A stretch of 64,000 bases of DNA, from the NCBI RefSeq assembly GCF_017084445.1, contig NZ_CP070947.1, positions 558,001 through 622,000 on the forward strand, in the 5' to 3' direction. Under the pieces are notes generated by a model. It was not told the origin of the DNA. It saw only the letters and a list, made by a program, of their open reading frames with translations, and did not search any database. Below are positions 35,439 through 47,806 of this stretch, one piece after another. The position numbers and the translations under genes were made by a program. The first letter of the stretch is position 1; every line of letters begins with the position of its first letter. Source of the stretch: Mycoplasma sp. Mirounga ES2805-ORL (GTDB lineage Bacteria > Bacillota_I > Bacilli_A > Mycoplasmatales > Metamycoplasmataceae).

Positions 35439-36905
35439 TTATTTTTTAATTTTCTTTAAAGTTGGGAATAATAATACATCTCTAATTGAATCGGTTTCGG
35501 TAAGTAACATTACTAATCTATCAATACCAATACCACATCCACCGGTAGGAGGCATTCCATATTCTAGAGCTTCAACAAAATCATAGTCAATCTCGCTAGC
35601 CTCATCATTTCCTGATTCTTTTTCTTTAACTTGATCTTCAAAGCGTGCTAATTGATCAATAGGATCACTTAATTCTGTATACATGTTTGCATATTCTTTT
35701 GTGTTTATAAATAATTCTGCACGTTCAGTAAATCTATTATCATCTGCCTTTGAAGCTAGTGGTGATACTTCAATAGGATGTCCATAAACAAAAGTAGGTT
35801 GAATTAATGTTTCTTCAATTAATTCTTCATATAAAGCATTAATAATATGTCCTATTGTGAAGAATTTTTCAATTTTAATATTGTATTTCTTAGCAACTTC
35901 TTTAGCTTTTTCAAGTGAAACAGTTCTAAAATCAACTCCTGTTGTGCTACTTACAGCATCGACCATATTTAGTCTTTTAAAGGGCTGTGATAAATCCACT
36001 TCAACGCCATTATTTATAAATTTAGATTTTCCAAGTTTTTTAGCTAATTCTTTAATAAGAGTTTCAGTATGGTTCATCATACCTTCAATATTTGAATAAG
36101 CTTCATAAAATTCTATTGTTGTAAATTCGGGGTTATGTGTAGTGTCGTACCCCTCATTTCTAAAAATTCTACCCATTTCATAAACTCTGTCAAATCCACC
36201 TACAACTAATTTTTTCAAAGGAATTTCTGTCGCTATTCTTAATACAAATTCTTGATTTAATGAATTGTGGTGAGTAGAAAAAGGTTTAGCTGCGGCACCT
36301 GAAATATAATCATGTAAAAGAGGGGTTTCTGCTTCAATATAATCATTTCTATTAAAGTAGTCGCGAATTCATTGCACAATTTTAGTTCTAGTTAAAAACC
36401 TTTCACGCGATTCCTTATTCATAATTAAGTCAACGTATCTTCTTCTATATCTATCTTCTTTATCAACTAACCCATGGAACTTATCTGGCAAAGGTTTTAA
36501 TGATTTTGTTAGTAGTTCCAATTTATTAACTTTCACTGATATTTCGCCAGTATTAGTTTTCATAACGAATCCGTGTGTTCAGATAATATCACCAAGGTCT
36601 AAAGACTCGACTAATTTAGCTAAATCAGGAAGTTCTTTCTTATTGAAGTAAAGTTGTATTTGTCCTTTATAGTCTTGAATGACAATAAAAGGTCCTCTTT
36701 TAGTCATGATACGTCCTGCGACATTCACTTCTTTATTTGCTTCATGTAATTCATCTTTCGTTCTGTTTGCGAAGAGTTTTTCAATTTCAGCAGAATAGCT
36801 AATTTTTCCAAGGTTGTAAGCTTTTTTAAATGGTATTGTTCCTTCATTTAAATAAGATTCCACTTTGTCTCGTCTAACTTGTTCTTGTTCTGTATATTTT
36901 TCCAT
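35439..36905 (-). CDS. lysS: Lysyl-tRNA synthetase, class II
   Basis: Charges tRNA-Lys, 488 aa. The N-terminal OB-fold anticodon domain (about 60-150) includes [26 protein letters not shown]. Motif 1 is around [10 protein letters not shown], motif 2 is [21 protein letters not shown], and motif 3 is [17 protein letters not shown] near residue 455. The ATG at 36905 follows GGGAG. Trp positions are TGA. It is a single gene, closed by the hairpin at 35406. Confidence 0.97.
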
Positions 36906-37058
36906 AACTTCTCCCTATTAAATATATTAGTATTATTTAGAATACTAGATTAATTAAATATTAAACAATTATAAATTATTATTTAATATTAAATATTTTC
37001 ATTTTGTTCTTATTTATGTTTTGCTTTTTAAACTATCATTGACTTTTAATATGGCTTT

Positions 37059-38012
37059 TTAATTAAAATTCTTTTTTATTCCTATTATTTCTAAAATTTC
37101 TGAATGAACGTTAGCCATTTTTAAAGTTGATTTGTTAAATAAGTCTAATTCTTTGTCAGTCATAAACATTGCATTATTTAAATATTTGTAACCGTTTTTT
37201 CCAACTGAAACTGGAATTGATGAATAAATACCTCGATTCTTAAAATTATCTGGTAATTTAACGCCAATATTTATAATTTGATTTGTATCATTTAAAATTG
37301 CATTAGTAATTTCATATATAGACATCCCTATACCAAATTGAGTGTTCCCTTTTCGTGAAGAAATATAATATCCTTCATTTATAACTTTTTCCCTCAACTC
37401 AGATAATTCATTTTCATCTTGAATTAAGTCTAATAATTTTTTATTATCAACCGTTGATGTTGATCAAATAGGAGTGGCTGATGTGCCATGTTCCCCGACT
37501 ATTGATGTTTTAACTAAACTAGGTGACACATTATATTTCTTAGCAATAAATTTTCTAAGACGAGCGGTATCTAAAAGAGTTCCGGTTGATATAACTTTTT
37601 CATGTGGAAAGCCTAAATAATGGAATGCAGCAGCCATTACATCACAAGGATTCGATGGAACAATGATAATTCCTTTGAAGTCTGCCTTTTTTAAAGCGTC
37701 TGCAAAGGTTTTCATTAGTTTAACATTTTCGGAAGCTAATTTAATTCTATCAGCGTTGCCTGAAATACGTGGGATTGAAGCTGTAATAACCACAATATCT
37801 GCATTTGCTGCATCCAATAAGTTTCCAACTTTAAATGTGGATTGATTATTTGGGTTAATAGATAACATATCTTCAAAATCATGAGCATGAGCTATACATA
37901 GATCCTCATTTTTATCAACTAAAACTCATTCAGCTTCGACACCTTTTGAAAGTGCGATATTAATATATGTAAACCCAACATTTCCTAAACCAATAACGAC
38001 TATTTTATTCAT
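37059..38012 (-). CDS. ldh: L-lactate dehydrogenase
   Basis: Reduces pyruvate to lactate with NADH, the usual fermentative end step in glycolytic mycoplasmas. The product is 317 aa. The NAD-binding Rossmann start is IVVIGLGNVGFTYI, the active-site loop segment NADRIKLASENVKLMK follows, and VPSNPCDVM and the catalytic His (about residue 175) in VGEHGTSATPIW complete the pattern. The SD AAGGAG is 7 nt upstream of the ATG. Together with nox it gives two ways to recycle NADH. Confidence 0.92.
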
Positions 38013-38086
38013 AATAACTCCTTAATTTATAATAAATTATAAACATTATTATATTTTCTCTGCGGCACAGTTTGCAAAAAAATAAA

Positions 38087-38112
38087 AACCCTATCCTTTT
38101 TTAGATCGGGTT
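38087..38112 (-). terminator. Terminator of the coiled-coil lipoprotein gene
   Basis: Minus-strand stem AACCC-GATC / GGAT-A-GGGTT with a T/A-rich loop, followed by TTTTATTTTTTT, 9 nt after the stop at 38121. Confidence 0.65.
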
Positions 38113-38120
38113 AGTATTAA

Positions 38121-39146
38121 TTATTTAGTTAGTAGATTATCTAGAACCTCTGTAAAAGTAATTTGGCCTAGGGACTCAAGAAGTAGTCAGTAGTAGCTAT
38201 ATTTAAGAATGGTGTTTGAATATTCTTCAGGAACTTTTATATTTGATTTAGGAGATTTTTCTAAAAATTGATTTACTTTATCCAATATTGAAACTTTTTG
38301 TGTTCACTCATCATCAGCCGCTTGTGCCTTTTTTTGTGCTTGTAAGTAGTTTTCTTTTGATTCAGTCAAAGTGTTTTCTAGTTTATTACTTTCTGTTATA
38401 AATTCTTGAACTTTTTCTTTATATTCTAAAGATTTCTTTACTATCTCTCAATCGTCGTGTTGTTTTTGTAATTTTTGAATTTTGGTGTCAATTTTTTCAT
38501 TTTTAGAACTAACGATGTTTACTAATTTGGAAGATTCAATAAGTAATTGATTTGCAAATTCGCTTCTCATATCTTCTGGGATTTTATTTATTCTTGCTTC
38601 AGCTTTTTTAGCATTAAATAAATTTAATTTTTCTGGAACTGTAGTTTGTATTAAATTATTATTTTCGATTTTTTCTTCATTCAACATTTTTATTGCTTCA
38701 AACTTTGATTCGTCTAATTTAATTCACTCAGAAATTTTGTGAGTGGTACCGGAGATAGTAATTTCAACATTTTTATCACTTGATTCTAATTTATTGATAT
38801 TATCTTTAGCAAGACTAATTGAACTAAGTAATTTTTTTGTTTCTTCCAAATTATCGAATTTTTCTACCTTATTTTTAATTATTTTATTTGCTTCTTCAAT
38901 TGTAGGTTGCATGGCTTTGTTAAATTCTTTATTTATAGTTGTTATGCCTCCGTAAGTTTTTTCGATAAAATCATTTATTCTTTGTTTATAGTTTTCATTG
39001 TTTTTTTGGTGATCAGATTCATTTTTAATTTCAGAATTTTCTTTGTTATTTTTTTTGTTCAGGTCTTTTCCACAAGAAATAGTTGCAAAAGGGATTGACA
39101 TTGTTGAAATTATCCCTAATGAACCCAATATTTTTTTAATTTTCAT
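38121..39146 (-). CDS. Coiled-coil surface lipoprotein
   Basis: The product is 341 aa and not matched to a named family. The signal peptide ends ATISC, so Cys25 is lipidated and the protein faces outward. A Lys/Asn/Glu-rich spacer follows (about 26-55). Most of the rest is predicted helical coiled coil: KIDTKIQKLQKQHDD and TESNKLENTLTESKENYLQ are typical heptad-like segments. The C-terminus has a short aromatic block (YSYYWLLLESLG). It is a single gene with AAAGGAAA SD and its own terminator. Such lipoproteins are usually variable surface antigens; that role is inferred. Confidence 0.75.
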
Positions 39147-39413
39147 TATATATTTCCTTTCATATCATGAATTATTAATATCTAATATGACAATGTTAAA
39201 TTAGATTGCAAAATTATATATTAAGATTTATATGATTTGATGTATTTTAAAAAAACATTTTTATACCTAATTTATTAATTACGTTTAATAATATGGAAAC
39301 CAAAAAAATGAGTTTAGTAAATATGGTAATTAATATATAAATTAAACTTTTAAAAAGTGGTAAAATAATTTTGTTCAAAAAAAAGAACTTAATATATTAA
39401 AATATTTTTGCGT

Positions 39414-39490
39414 GGTCGCGTAGCTCAGTAGGATAGAGCACAAGCCTTCTAAGCTTGTTGTCAGAGGTTCGAATCCTCTCGTGATCGCCA
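39414..39490 (+). tRNA. tRNA-Arg (anticodon TCT)
   Basis: Full cloverleaf: acceptor GGTCGCG pairs with CGTGATC (two G-U pairs), anticodon stem CAAGC/GCTTG with loop CTTCTAA, T arm AGAGG-TTCGAAT-CCTCT, and encoded CCA. It reads AGA, the main Arg codon in such AT-rich genomes. Confidence 0.96.
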
Positions 39491-39529
39491 TTTTTTTATT
39501 AATTTTTTGTGGTATATTTTTATAAGTGT

Positions 39530-39605
39530 GTTTGCGTAGCTCATCAGGTAGAGCACAAGCCTCCTAAGCTTGGGGTAAACGGTTCAACTCCGTTCGCAAA
39601 CGCCA
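39530..39605 (+). tRNA. tRNA-Arg (anticodon CCT)
   Basis: Perfect acceptor GTTTGCG/CGCAAAC, anticodon stem CAAGC/GCTTG with loop CTCCTAA, T arm AACGG-TTCAACT-CCGTT, and encoded CCA. It reads AGG. It lies 39 nt after the TCT tRNA, with the same anticodon stem, and is followed by a T-run. Confidence 0.95.
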
Positions 39606-39699
39606 TTTTTTATTTTTTGAATTAATTATTTAGACATCAATTTTAATTAAACAAAATATTTTTTTAAAAAAAATAAAATAAACTAGAAAATAATAAAAA

Positions 39700-39724
39700 A
39701 ATTAACAACTTAAAAATGTTAATT
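39700..39724 (-). terminator. Terminator of tdk
   Basis: Minus-strand hairpin AATTAACA / TGTTAATT with a 9-nt loop, followed by TTTTTTATT, 30 nt after the tdk stop. Confidence 0.7.
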
Positions 39725-39753
39725 TTGCTTCTATATTAAATATCTTAACTTTT

Positions 39754-40317
39754 TTATCTATACTTACTTCCTTTGATGTGGCAAGAACGGCAACGAGCTT
39801 CATATTCACTGTCTCCAAGTACATTTAATTCTTGAGAAGAAATTTTTCTATATGAAAAACCAGCGGGGTTTTTGCATTTTACACATACAGCTTTTAATTT
39901 AATAACTTCGTCCGCCATCGCCATTATTGCGGGAGTTATGCCAAACGGTTTTCGCAAAAAGTCAAGATCTAGACCAGAAACTAGCACTTGAACGTCTTTT
40001 TGTAAAAGTTCCTCTATAACTTCTGGTAAATCGTCATCTAGAAAATTAATTTCATCAATCGCGACTGCCTTGTATTCGGGATTTCACTTCTCTAATATTT
40101 CCTTAGAATTAGATATATTTATCGCTTCTGTTTTAGCCCCTGTTCTACTTACTAATTCAGTTTTACTAAAACGAGTATCAAAATTTGGTTTTACAACTAA
40201 TGTTTTAATATCTGCTCATTTTAGTGTGTTAATTCTCTTTAGAAGTTCTTCAGTTTTCCCGGAAAACATTGGACCGGTAATAACTTCTAATCAACCTTTT
40301 ATATTGCCTCTATTCAT
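39754..40317 (-). CDS. tdk: Thymidine kinase
   Basis: Type II thymidine kinase of the salvage pathway, 187 aa. Walker A is GPMFSGKT at residues 15-22, VAIDEINFLD is the Walker B region, and VLVSGLDLDFLRKPFG is the family segment after it. The zinc site is CVKC and CRSC. The mRNA appears leaderless: the -10 TATAAT at 40327-40332 is 9 nt before the ATG and there is no SD. Orientation is divergent from the YwaF-like gene. Confidence 0.95.
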
Positions 40318-40326
40318 AATTATTTC

Positions 40327-40332
40327 ATTATA
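40327..40332 (-). promoter_or_regulatory. -10 box of tdk, leaderless-type
   Basis: Perfect TATAAT on the minus strand, 9 nt before the tdk ATG, with no SD. Confidence 0.5.
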
Positions 40333-40543
40333 GAAAAAACCATTTTTTATTGAAGAAAATATTTTATTTTTATTTTAAAAAAGAAGTTTGTGTTAAATAT
40401 TAAAACATGAATTTTTTATATCCGAAATATAAACAATTATTTAAAACGTTTGAATTAATATTTTTTTGCCTAAAATTTTTTAAACGGAATTAAGTTTTTA
40501 ATTTTGAACTTCTATTAAATAAAAAAGTTGTTTAAAATAGTTT

Positions 40544-40549
40544 TATAAT
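40544..40549 (+). promoter_or_regulatory. -10 box of the YwaF-like gene, leaderless-type
   Basis: Perfect TATAAT 7 nt before the ATG at 40557; no SD. Confidence 0.5.
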
Positions 40550-40556
40550 TCTATTC

Positions 40557-41519
40557 ATGTATGAATTTATAAAATATTTGTCTAAAGAATGGGATAGGCC
40601 TAAGTTATTTGGCGCTATGCACATATCTTTTTTAGTTGCTTCAATAATAATTATTGCTTTAATGGTTATCTTTATTAAAACTGAGAAAATGAATGTGAGT
40701 AAAATCAAAATCTTAGTTGGTATTATTTTTCTAATATTATTTACTGTTGAAGTATTAAAACAATTGTTAGCTATTGGGGTAATTGATGATTCATCAAGAA
40801 CTTGAACTTACAAAATATATAGCAATCCTTCTTATATACCTTTTCAATTATGTTCTACGCCATTATATGCAATTCCTCTTTATTTGTGTGTTACAGATAA
40901 AAAAGTAGGAGATGCAATTCTATCGTATATAGGTATTTTTGGTTTATGAATGGGAGCATTTGTAATGTTTTACCCCGGAGACGTTTTTAACGAAAATATT
41001 TTCATTTGTTTTCACACAATGATCTATCATTCGTTACTATTTATATTAGGTTCTTTTTTGACAATAAAATTGATTATTAAATACCATTGAAAAGAATATT
41101 TATTCGCTTCAATAATATTTTTAATTTTCTATCTGATAGCAGTTGCCGGAAATGAATTTATTTATCAATTTAAAAATCGCAAAAGTTGGGAATGATTAAA
41201 TGGTCTTAATTTGTTTAATATGTCTCATAGACAATTTACTCCGATGTTGAATGGATTTAAGAGTATAGCTTCTAAAATGCCTAATTATTTATGAACAATA
41301 TTATATGTACCATTTACATTAATTGGTGTCTTCGTTGTATGAACAATGTTTGCACTTCCTTTATTTATTACTCAGTATGTAAAGAAAAAAAACAGAATAA
41401 AAAAAGAAATAGATATTTTAAAACACAAAGAGCAAATGAAGAAAATGAATACAGAAGTAGTGGAAACAATAGAAGTGCCAGATTTTGGCTTGTGAAATAA
41501 TAAGAAATTTGAAAATTAA
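40557..41519 (+). CDS. YwaF-like polytopic membrane protein
   Basis: The product is 320 aa with about seven membrane helices, beginning at about residue 21. The YwaF (TIGR02206-type) pattern is suggested by the N-terminal LFGAMHISFLVASI helix, the conserved YIPFQLCSTPLYAIPLYL, GLWMGAFVMFYPGDVF, and TMIYHSLLFILG with a central His. The C-terminus is a charged cytosolic tail (KKKNRIKKEIDILKHKEQMKK). Function of the family is unknown. Many Trp codons are TGA. It is a single gene ending at a bidirectional terminator shared with pepA. Confidence 0.65.
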
Positions 41520-41546
41520 AAGTACAACCTTGATAGTTGTACTTTT
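41518..41546. terminator. Bidirectional terminator between the YwaF-like gene and pepA
   Basis: Perfect 11-bp stem AAAAGTACAAC / GTTGTACTTTT with a 7-nt loop. It has A/T tracts on both sides, placed between the two convergent genes. Confidence 0.85.
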
Positions 41547-41565
41547 ATATATTAAATTAAAACTT

Positions 41566-42936
<1,371 letters not shown>

Positions 42937-43030
42937 ATTTTTCCTCCTAATAATAATTTAATATTATTATTTTAGCACTAATAAAATTTATAACTTAATT
43001 AAATCAAATAACAATATTTAAATAATAAAA

Positions 43031-43059
43031 AAATGTTCACATAACATTTATGAACATTT
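43031..43059 (-). terminator. Terminator of P80-P60-hinT
   Basis: Minus-strand hairpin AAATGTTCA / TGAACATTT with an 11-nt loop and a T-run. It overlaps the last bases of hinT. Confidence 0.75.
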
Positions 43060-43393
43060 AATTATCATGGCATTTTTTAGAATATGGAATTATATGGAAA
43101 TGTGTATGAAAAACTGTTTGGTCAGCTTCAGAACCTGTGTTAACTAATAGCTTAAAAGCGGGTATGCCTTTATCTATAACTCTTTCTTTAGCTAATTTTT
43201 TTGCTATTGCCACACAGTGATTAATAGTATATTGATCCATCTCTAAAACGTTCTTTGATTCTTTTTTAGGCACAACAAGGAAGTGGCCGGGTTGAATTGG
43301 GAACTTATCTAGAAATGAAATACAAATATCATCTTCATAGATAATTTCAGCCGGCAATTCTCTATTGATAATTTTAGTAAAAATACTTGCCAT
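43058..43393 (-). CDS. hinT: HIT-family protein HinT
   Basis: Histidine-triad purine nucleotide phosphoramidase, 111 aa, the normal HinT length. The triad HTHFHIIP is at residues 96-103, and IPAFKLLVNTGSEADQTVFH gives the conserved NxGxxAGQxVxH-like stretch, with GSEADQT in place of the common G-x-x-x-GQ. It starts 2 nt after the P60 lipoprotein gene. In Mycoplasma hominis the same triplet is known and HinT binds the P80 protein at the membrane. Confidence 0.93.
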   Translation of the reverse strand: MASIFTKIINRELPAEIIYEDDICISFLDKFPIQPGHFLVVPKKESKNVLEMDQYTINHCVAIAKKLAKERVIDKGIPAFKLLVNTGSEADQTVFHTHFHIIPYSKKCHDN

Positions 43394-43395
43394 AA

Positions 43396-44745
43396 TTATT
43401 TTTTATCCTTATCTTTAGTTTCGACAAAAGGTAAATCTTTTACAACTGATAGTAATTCTTTATTATCAATATCTACCCGAATCTTGTAACCTAGTTTTAC
43501 ATATGCATGCATAGCTGTTTTAAATAATGATGAATCTTTTTGATAGAAAATATAGCAAAGTTTTTTTAAACTATCTTTGTAAGGCGTATTTTCGAAAGAT
43601 AGAACAAATTTTTTTACAGTTTCTTTTTTATTTTCATCAGCACTTGGCAAATCTTTTTCTTGTAATGAACTAATAGGAACTATTTGGTTAACATAAGCAA
43701 CAACGGGTGTTCCACCTTCTTTTTTATAGGGAACATAATTGTTTGTCTTAACATATTCTAGAGTTCTTAGTTGCTTTTCATCAGGAACTAAAAATCCTGT
43801 TAATTTATTTCCATCTTTAATTTTTAATAAATCATCATCACTTCATTTTAGAATTTTGTTTAGATCATATTCAGAAGGGTTCTTCTTAAAGCCTTGATAT
43901 CCTAGTAGCTGAGTGTCTTGAGCATTTTGTGTTATTTTTTCTGGTGAATTATTTTCAAGTTTTTTATTTTTTGACGAGTCTTCAATAAAATCATTAAATT
44001 CTTTAATTCCAGAAATTACGCTATAACCTTTGATAAAGAATGGATCTTCAGTTTCGTCTGTAGCAGCAGAAGTTCTTTGTCATAATTGAGTATATTGATT
44101 TTTTACTGCATATTGGAGTAAGTGATAGTTTTGTATATCGTATTTAAGATTTTCATTGTATTTGAAGTTCTCATTCATTTTTGCAATAGTATCTTTATCA
44201 CTAATCATTAAATATTTCATAACCAAGATCATTTTTTCAATGTTTCTACGTATTTGAGTTCCATCTACTTTTCATAAAATATGAAAAATTTCTTCACTAG
44301 GTATTTTATTAGGTTCTAATTCTCCAAGATTACTTTTAGTTGCTTTAATTCACTCTTTTGATATTTCTTTATCAAAAAGTGAGTTTTTTTGTCATTCAAG
44401 AGCCTTGCTTGAAAAATAGAATCTGTTTTCAGCAATTTTATCGCTTGCATAAAGTTTAAAAGCTTCATATGCTGCATTTTTAAATTCTGTATTTGATCAA
44501 CATTTTTCTAAATATTCTTTTCTAATATCTTCAAATTTTGTTTTGTCTTTAGCTAATTTAAATTCTGATGAGATAGTCAAAAGTCTTCATTTGTCTTCTA
44601 ATTTATCAGCATATGTTTTAAATTCATTGTCTTGTTCTATTTTTTCAGTTGAATCATATGTTTTATTTCCGCAAGAAATTGCGGTTGCTACAGTTCCAAA
44701 GGAAGATATAGTTCCCAAACTTAACATTAATTTTTTAAATTTCAT
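43396..44745 (-). CDS. P60-like surface lipoprotein
   Basis: The product is 449 aa. The signal peptide ends TAISC, giving lipidated Cys25. The rest is hydrophilic, Lys/Asn/Glu-rich and without membrane segments, so it should be displayed outside. The gene sits between hinT and the P80-like gene, in the same order as the Mycoplasma hominis P80-P60-hinT locus. The name rests on that position more than on any motif. The SD AGGAGG overlaps the end of the P80 gene, so the two are closely coupled. Confidence 0.8.
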
Positions 44746-44754
44746 AATTTCCTC

Positions 44755-47085
44755 CTACCCTTTTAATAACCTTAATCATTTATCAACTGAACTATAGAAT
44801 AATTTAGACACGGGCTCATTATTTCTTTTAGTTGAGACATATTCGCCATCTATGTATTTAAAATCATCTATAACGTTTGCTTTAAATGTTGATTCTGCAA
44901 ATTTCTCAATTTTTTTGGTTAATGAAGTTTTTGCTTCAAGTTTTGTTCAAGTCATTTTCTTATTATTTCAATCAATAAGTTTAGCAATATCTTCGTCCGT
45001 ATACTTGGTTTGTTTTGATGTATCTTTATTTGAATAAATATTAGTTTGTGATTTTAAGTATTTTTTAAAATCATCATCGTTTAGCATTTTATCCAAAACA
45101 TATTCTTGAGAACTTAAAGATTTGTTAATTAAGTTGAGTATGCCAAATCTAATTTTTTCTAAGTTTTCTTCTTGATCCACAAAATCTTCATGTTCTTTTG
45201 CAAAATCATTTTTAATCATTTTCATAATTACTTCTAATTCTGTTAGAGGTTTTGATGGATCTATTGCTCATTGATTTTGAAAATCTTGAATGTTTTTATA
45301 TTTAACAAGTTTTATTCCTTCTTTAGTTAAAAGAATGTATGTGTTTTCATCTTTTAATTTATAAACTGAACTAACAAAGTTTTCGCCATCTTTTTCACCT
45401 TTATGTTCAAAAAGTTTTGCTAATCTATTTGAAATAATTTCATTTAGTTTTTCAGCATATAAACCTTGTTTATTTTCATTATTTTTATTTTTAAAGAATT
45501 TTAAAATTTCTTCATTATATTTTGAAGCGACAGCTTGTTTTTCAATTTGAGTTGAAGCTGAGGCAAAGTTATGGTCTAGTTTAGCATTTAATTTACTAAT
45601 ATCTTCAGTGGATGCACCAGAATTTTTGAATTGTTCTTTAATTTCTTTAACGATATCTTCTTGAATTTCTTTAAATGCATTAAATAAATCTATTTCTTTA
45701 GGAGCTTTATCATCTATAAAACCTTTTTCGTGTGTACCTAGAATATTATCCCCATACCCGATTAAAGGAAGCATTGTTGTGACATCATCATCACTACCAT
45801 TTAGTAGACTTAAATAAGTAGAAATGCCTTTTGTTCCTCAATTATTTTTAACTTCTGAAGGGTCTAGAGAAAGTTTCGACAATACAGTTGTTCAATATAA
45901 TGCTTTTTTTCTTTCTTCAAGATTGCTTGAATTTGATCATTCAACAAACTTATCAAAGTCTTGAAAACCTTCTTTAACCATTTCATAAGAAAATTTTGCA
46001 TTTGAAGAAGCATCTTTAAATGGCCAAATGTAGATAAGTTTTTTTAGCATTTCTTCATTAATGGTTCATTTATTATTTTTTTGTGCTTTAACAACACCCG
46101 GAAGTGTAAATTGGCTTGTAATAATAGGGTCATTATTTTTTAAATATTCTTCAATAAATTTTGAAGCGGATTTATATTTATCATCAAAGGTCTTAATTGT
46201 TTTACCAGATTGCTTAATTGTTTTCATGATAAAACTGTCTGTCATAAAGGACATTGTTTCACCATCACTAGTTTCAAAGTAGTTTTTATTTTTTTCAAAT
46301 CAAGGATATACTAGATCACCTTTGTTGAATAAAACAACATTTGTTGGGTTTCCCTTACTATCTATTTCGTAAATTGTATGTTGTGCTTTTCTTTTATAAA
46401 TATTTTTAAGTGAATAATTTACCAGTCTAAAACTTCTTAGAGCGTCAGTTTTTATTGATTTTTCAACTTGATAAGCAATTGCCTCTTTTTCATTTTTTGC
46501 ACCGCCAAAATTAGTTGATAAATAACTCTTAAACTTTTCTTCTCAATGATCATATCCATCTTGCAACTTAAGGTTACGTTTTTGATCGTCAATTTGTTTT
46601 TTATATTTTTCTTGCAATTCTTCAATAGATTTTAGAGCTATATTTTCTCGTTTTTCATCTTCGTCACCTTTCCTTGAGGCGTTGTAGAATCTTTGATATT
46701 CAAAACTACCTTTTGATTCAAGATCATAAAGATATGAGGTTGCAAGTTTAAATACTAATTCTAAATGTTTGTCAGGGTTTTTAGACATTTCATCTCATGA
46801 TTTATTTTTGTCCTTAAAATCGTTTATAAGAATTGGTAGATCCTTACCATCTAATGTTTTAAATGTACCAACAGAAACTGTACCATCTAAAGCTGGTATT
46901 TCTTTTTTGTTTAATGAAGTCACAACTAAAGGAACTGTAATTCCTGTTGCAATTGCAGCTGTTAGTAAACCACCAAAAACAGCAATTTTTCAGCTCTTTT
47001 TTTTAGGTGCCTTAGTTTGATTTTCTTGGGCAGCATTCTTTTTAACTAAACGCTCAAAAAAACTTTCTTTTTTCTTTTTTGCCAT
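44755..47085 (-). CDS. P80-like membrane protein of the HinT locus
   Basis: The product is 776 aa. A long Lys-rich cytosolic N-terminus (about 1-33) precedes one hydrophobic helix (about 34-57), with no lipobox Cys. This fits a signal-anchor protein, perhaps processed as described for M. hominis P80. A large extracytoplasmic domain follows, with several coiled-coil-like stretches such as LKSIEELQEKYKKQIDDQ. All parts are in one frame with TGA Trp. It heads P80-P60-hinT. Its stop TAG lies within the SD of the P60 gene. Confidence 0.8.
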
Positions 47086-47202
47086 AATTTCTCCTTCAAA
47101 ATACATATATACCGAGATTTAAGTTATTATACTAAATATAGTATTAGTAATATGTAGCAATAATTTTTATATTATAAATTAATTTGAATAATTTGTTTCT
47201 AT

Positions 47203-47208
47203 TATAAT
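47203..47208 (+). promoter_or_regulatory. -10 box of the 195-aa gene, leaderless-type
   Basis: Perfect TATAAT 8 nt before the ATG at 47217; no SD. Confidence 0.45.
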
Positions 47209-47216
47209 TCTCTATT

Positions 47217-47804
47217 ATGGAACAAAACTTAATTATGTGTTGAAAAGAGTTAAAAAGTATATTGGATAAAAATAAAATAAAATATTCTCTTTCTCCTTCG
47301 ACTACTAGATTAATAATTAACAAAAGAGAACTCACATTGGGTAATTTTTCAATATCTATATTTTGAAAAGATTTTGATTACTTACACTCAAAATACGAGG
47401 ATAAGTTTGTAAATGATAGTGAAAAAATAGATTATTTCCGTCCTTATTTTAATTTTGAAGGTCAACGAATATATTTTGAATTAATAATTGGAACATCAAT
47501 TGAAAAATTGAACAAGATGAATAAACCTAAAAATTTAAAATCAATTACATATTGAGGAAACAATAAGAAGAGTCTCTTATTAAAAGTTTTTCATCCAAAA
47601 AAAAGAATAACCTCAAGATTACTTATCAATATTCTAAATGAAGATAGATACACAAGATTTATTGTGTTGAGTGACTCTATTGATAGATTTTATATATTTA
47701 GAAATTCTAATTGATATAACAGTGAAAAAATTGAAGTTGAAAATGAAACATTTAACGTATTAGGCTTTTTTATAGATAAAAATAAACAAGATAAAAATAA
47801 TTAG
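47217..47804 (+). CDS. Unknown cytosolic protein, possibly LicD-like
   Basis: The product is 195 aa, broken by five TGA Trp codons and so easy to miss. No membrane segment. The start MEQNLIMCWKELKSILDKNKIKYSLS, followed by GNFSISIFWKDFDYL, loosely recalls the LicD/nucleotidyltransferase pattern, in which an acidic DDDIDI segment is followed by a DY. The acidic triad itself is missing, so this is only a weak resemblance. It converges on the EamA transporter gene with 2 nt between the stops and no obvious hairpin. Confidence 0.55.
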
Positions 47805-47806
47805 AA

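Noticed and set aside
35857-36099. Rightward frame inside lysS
   Set aside because: It overlaps conserved LysRS sequence on the other strand and has no SD or motif.
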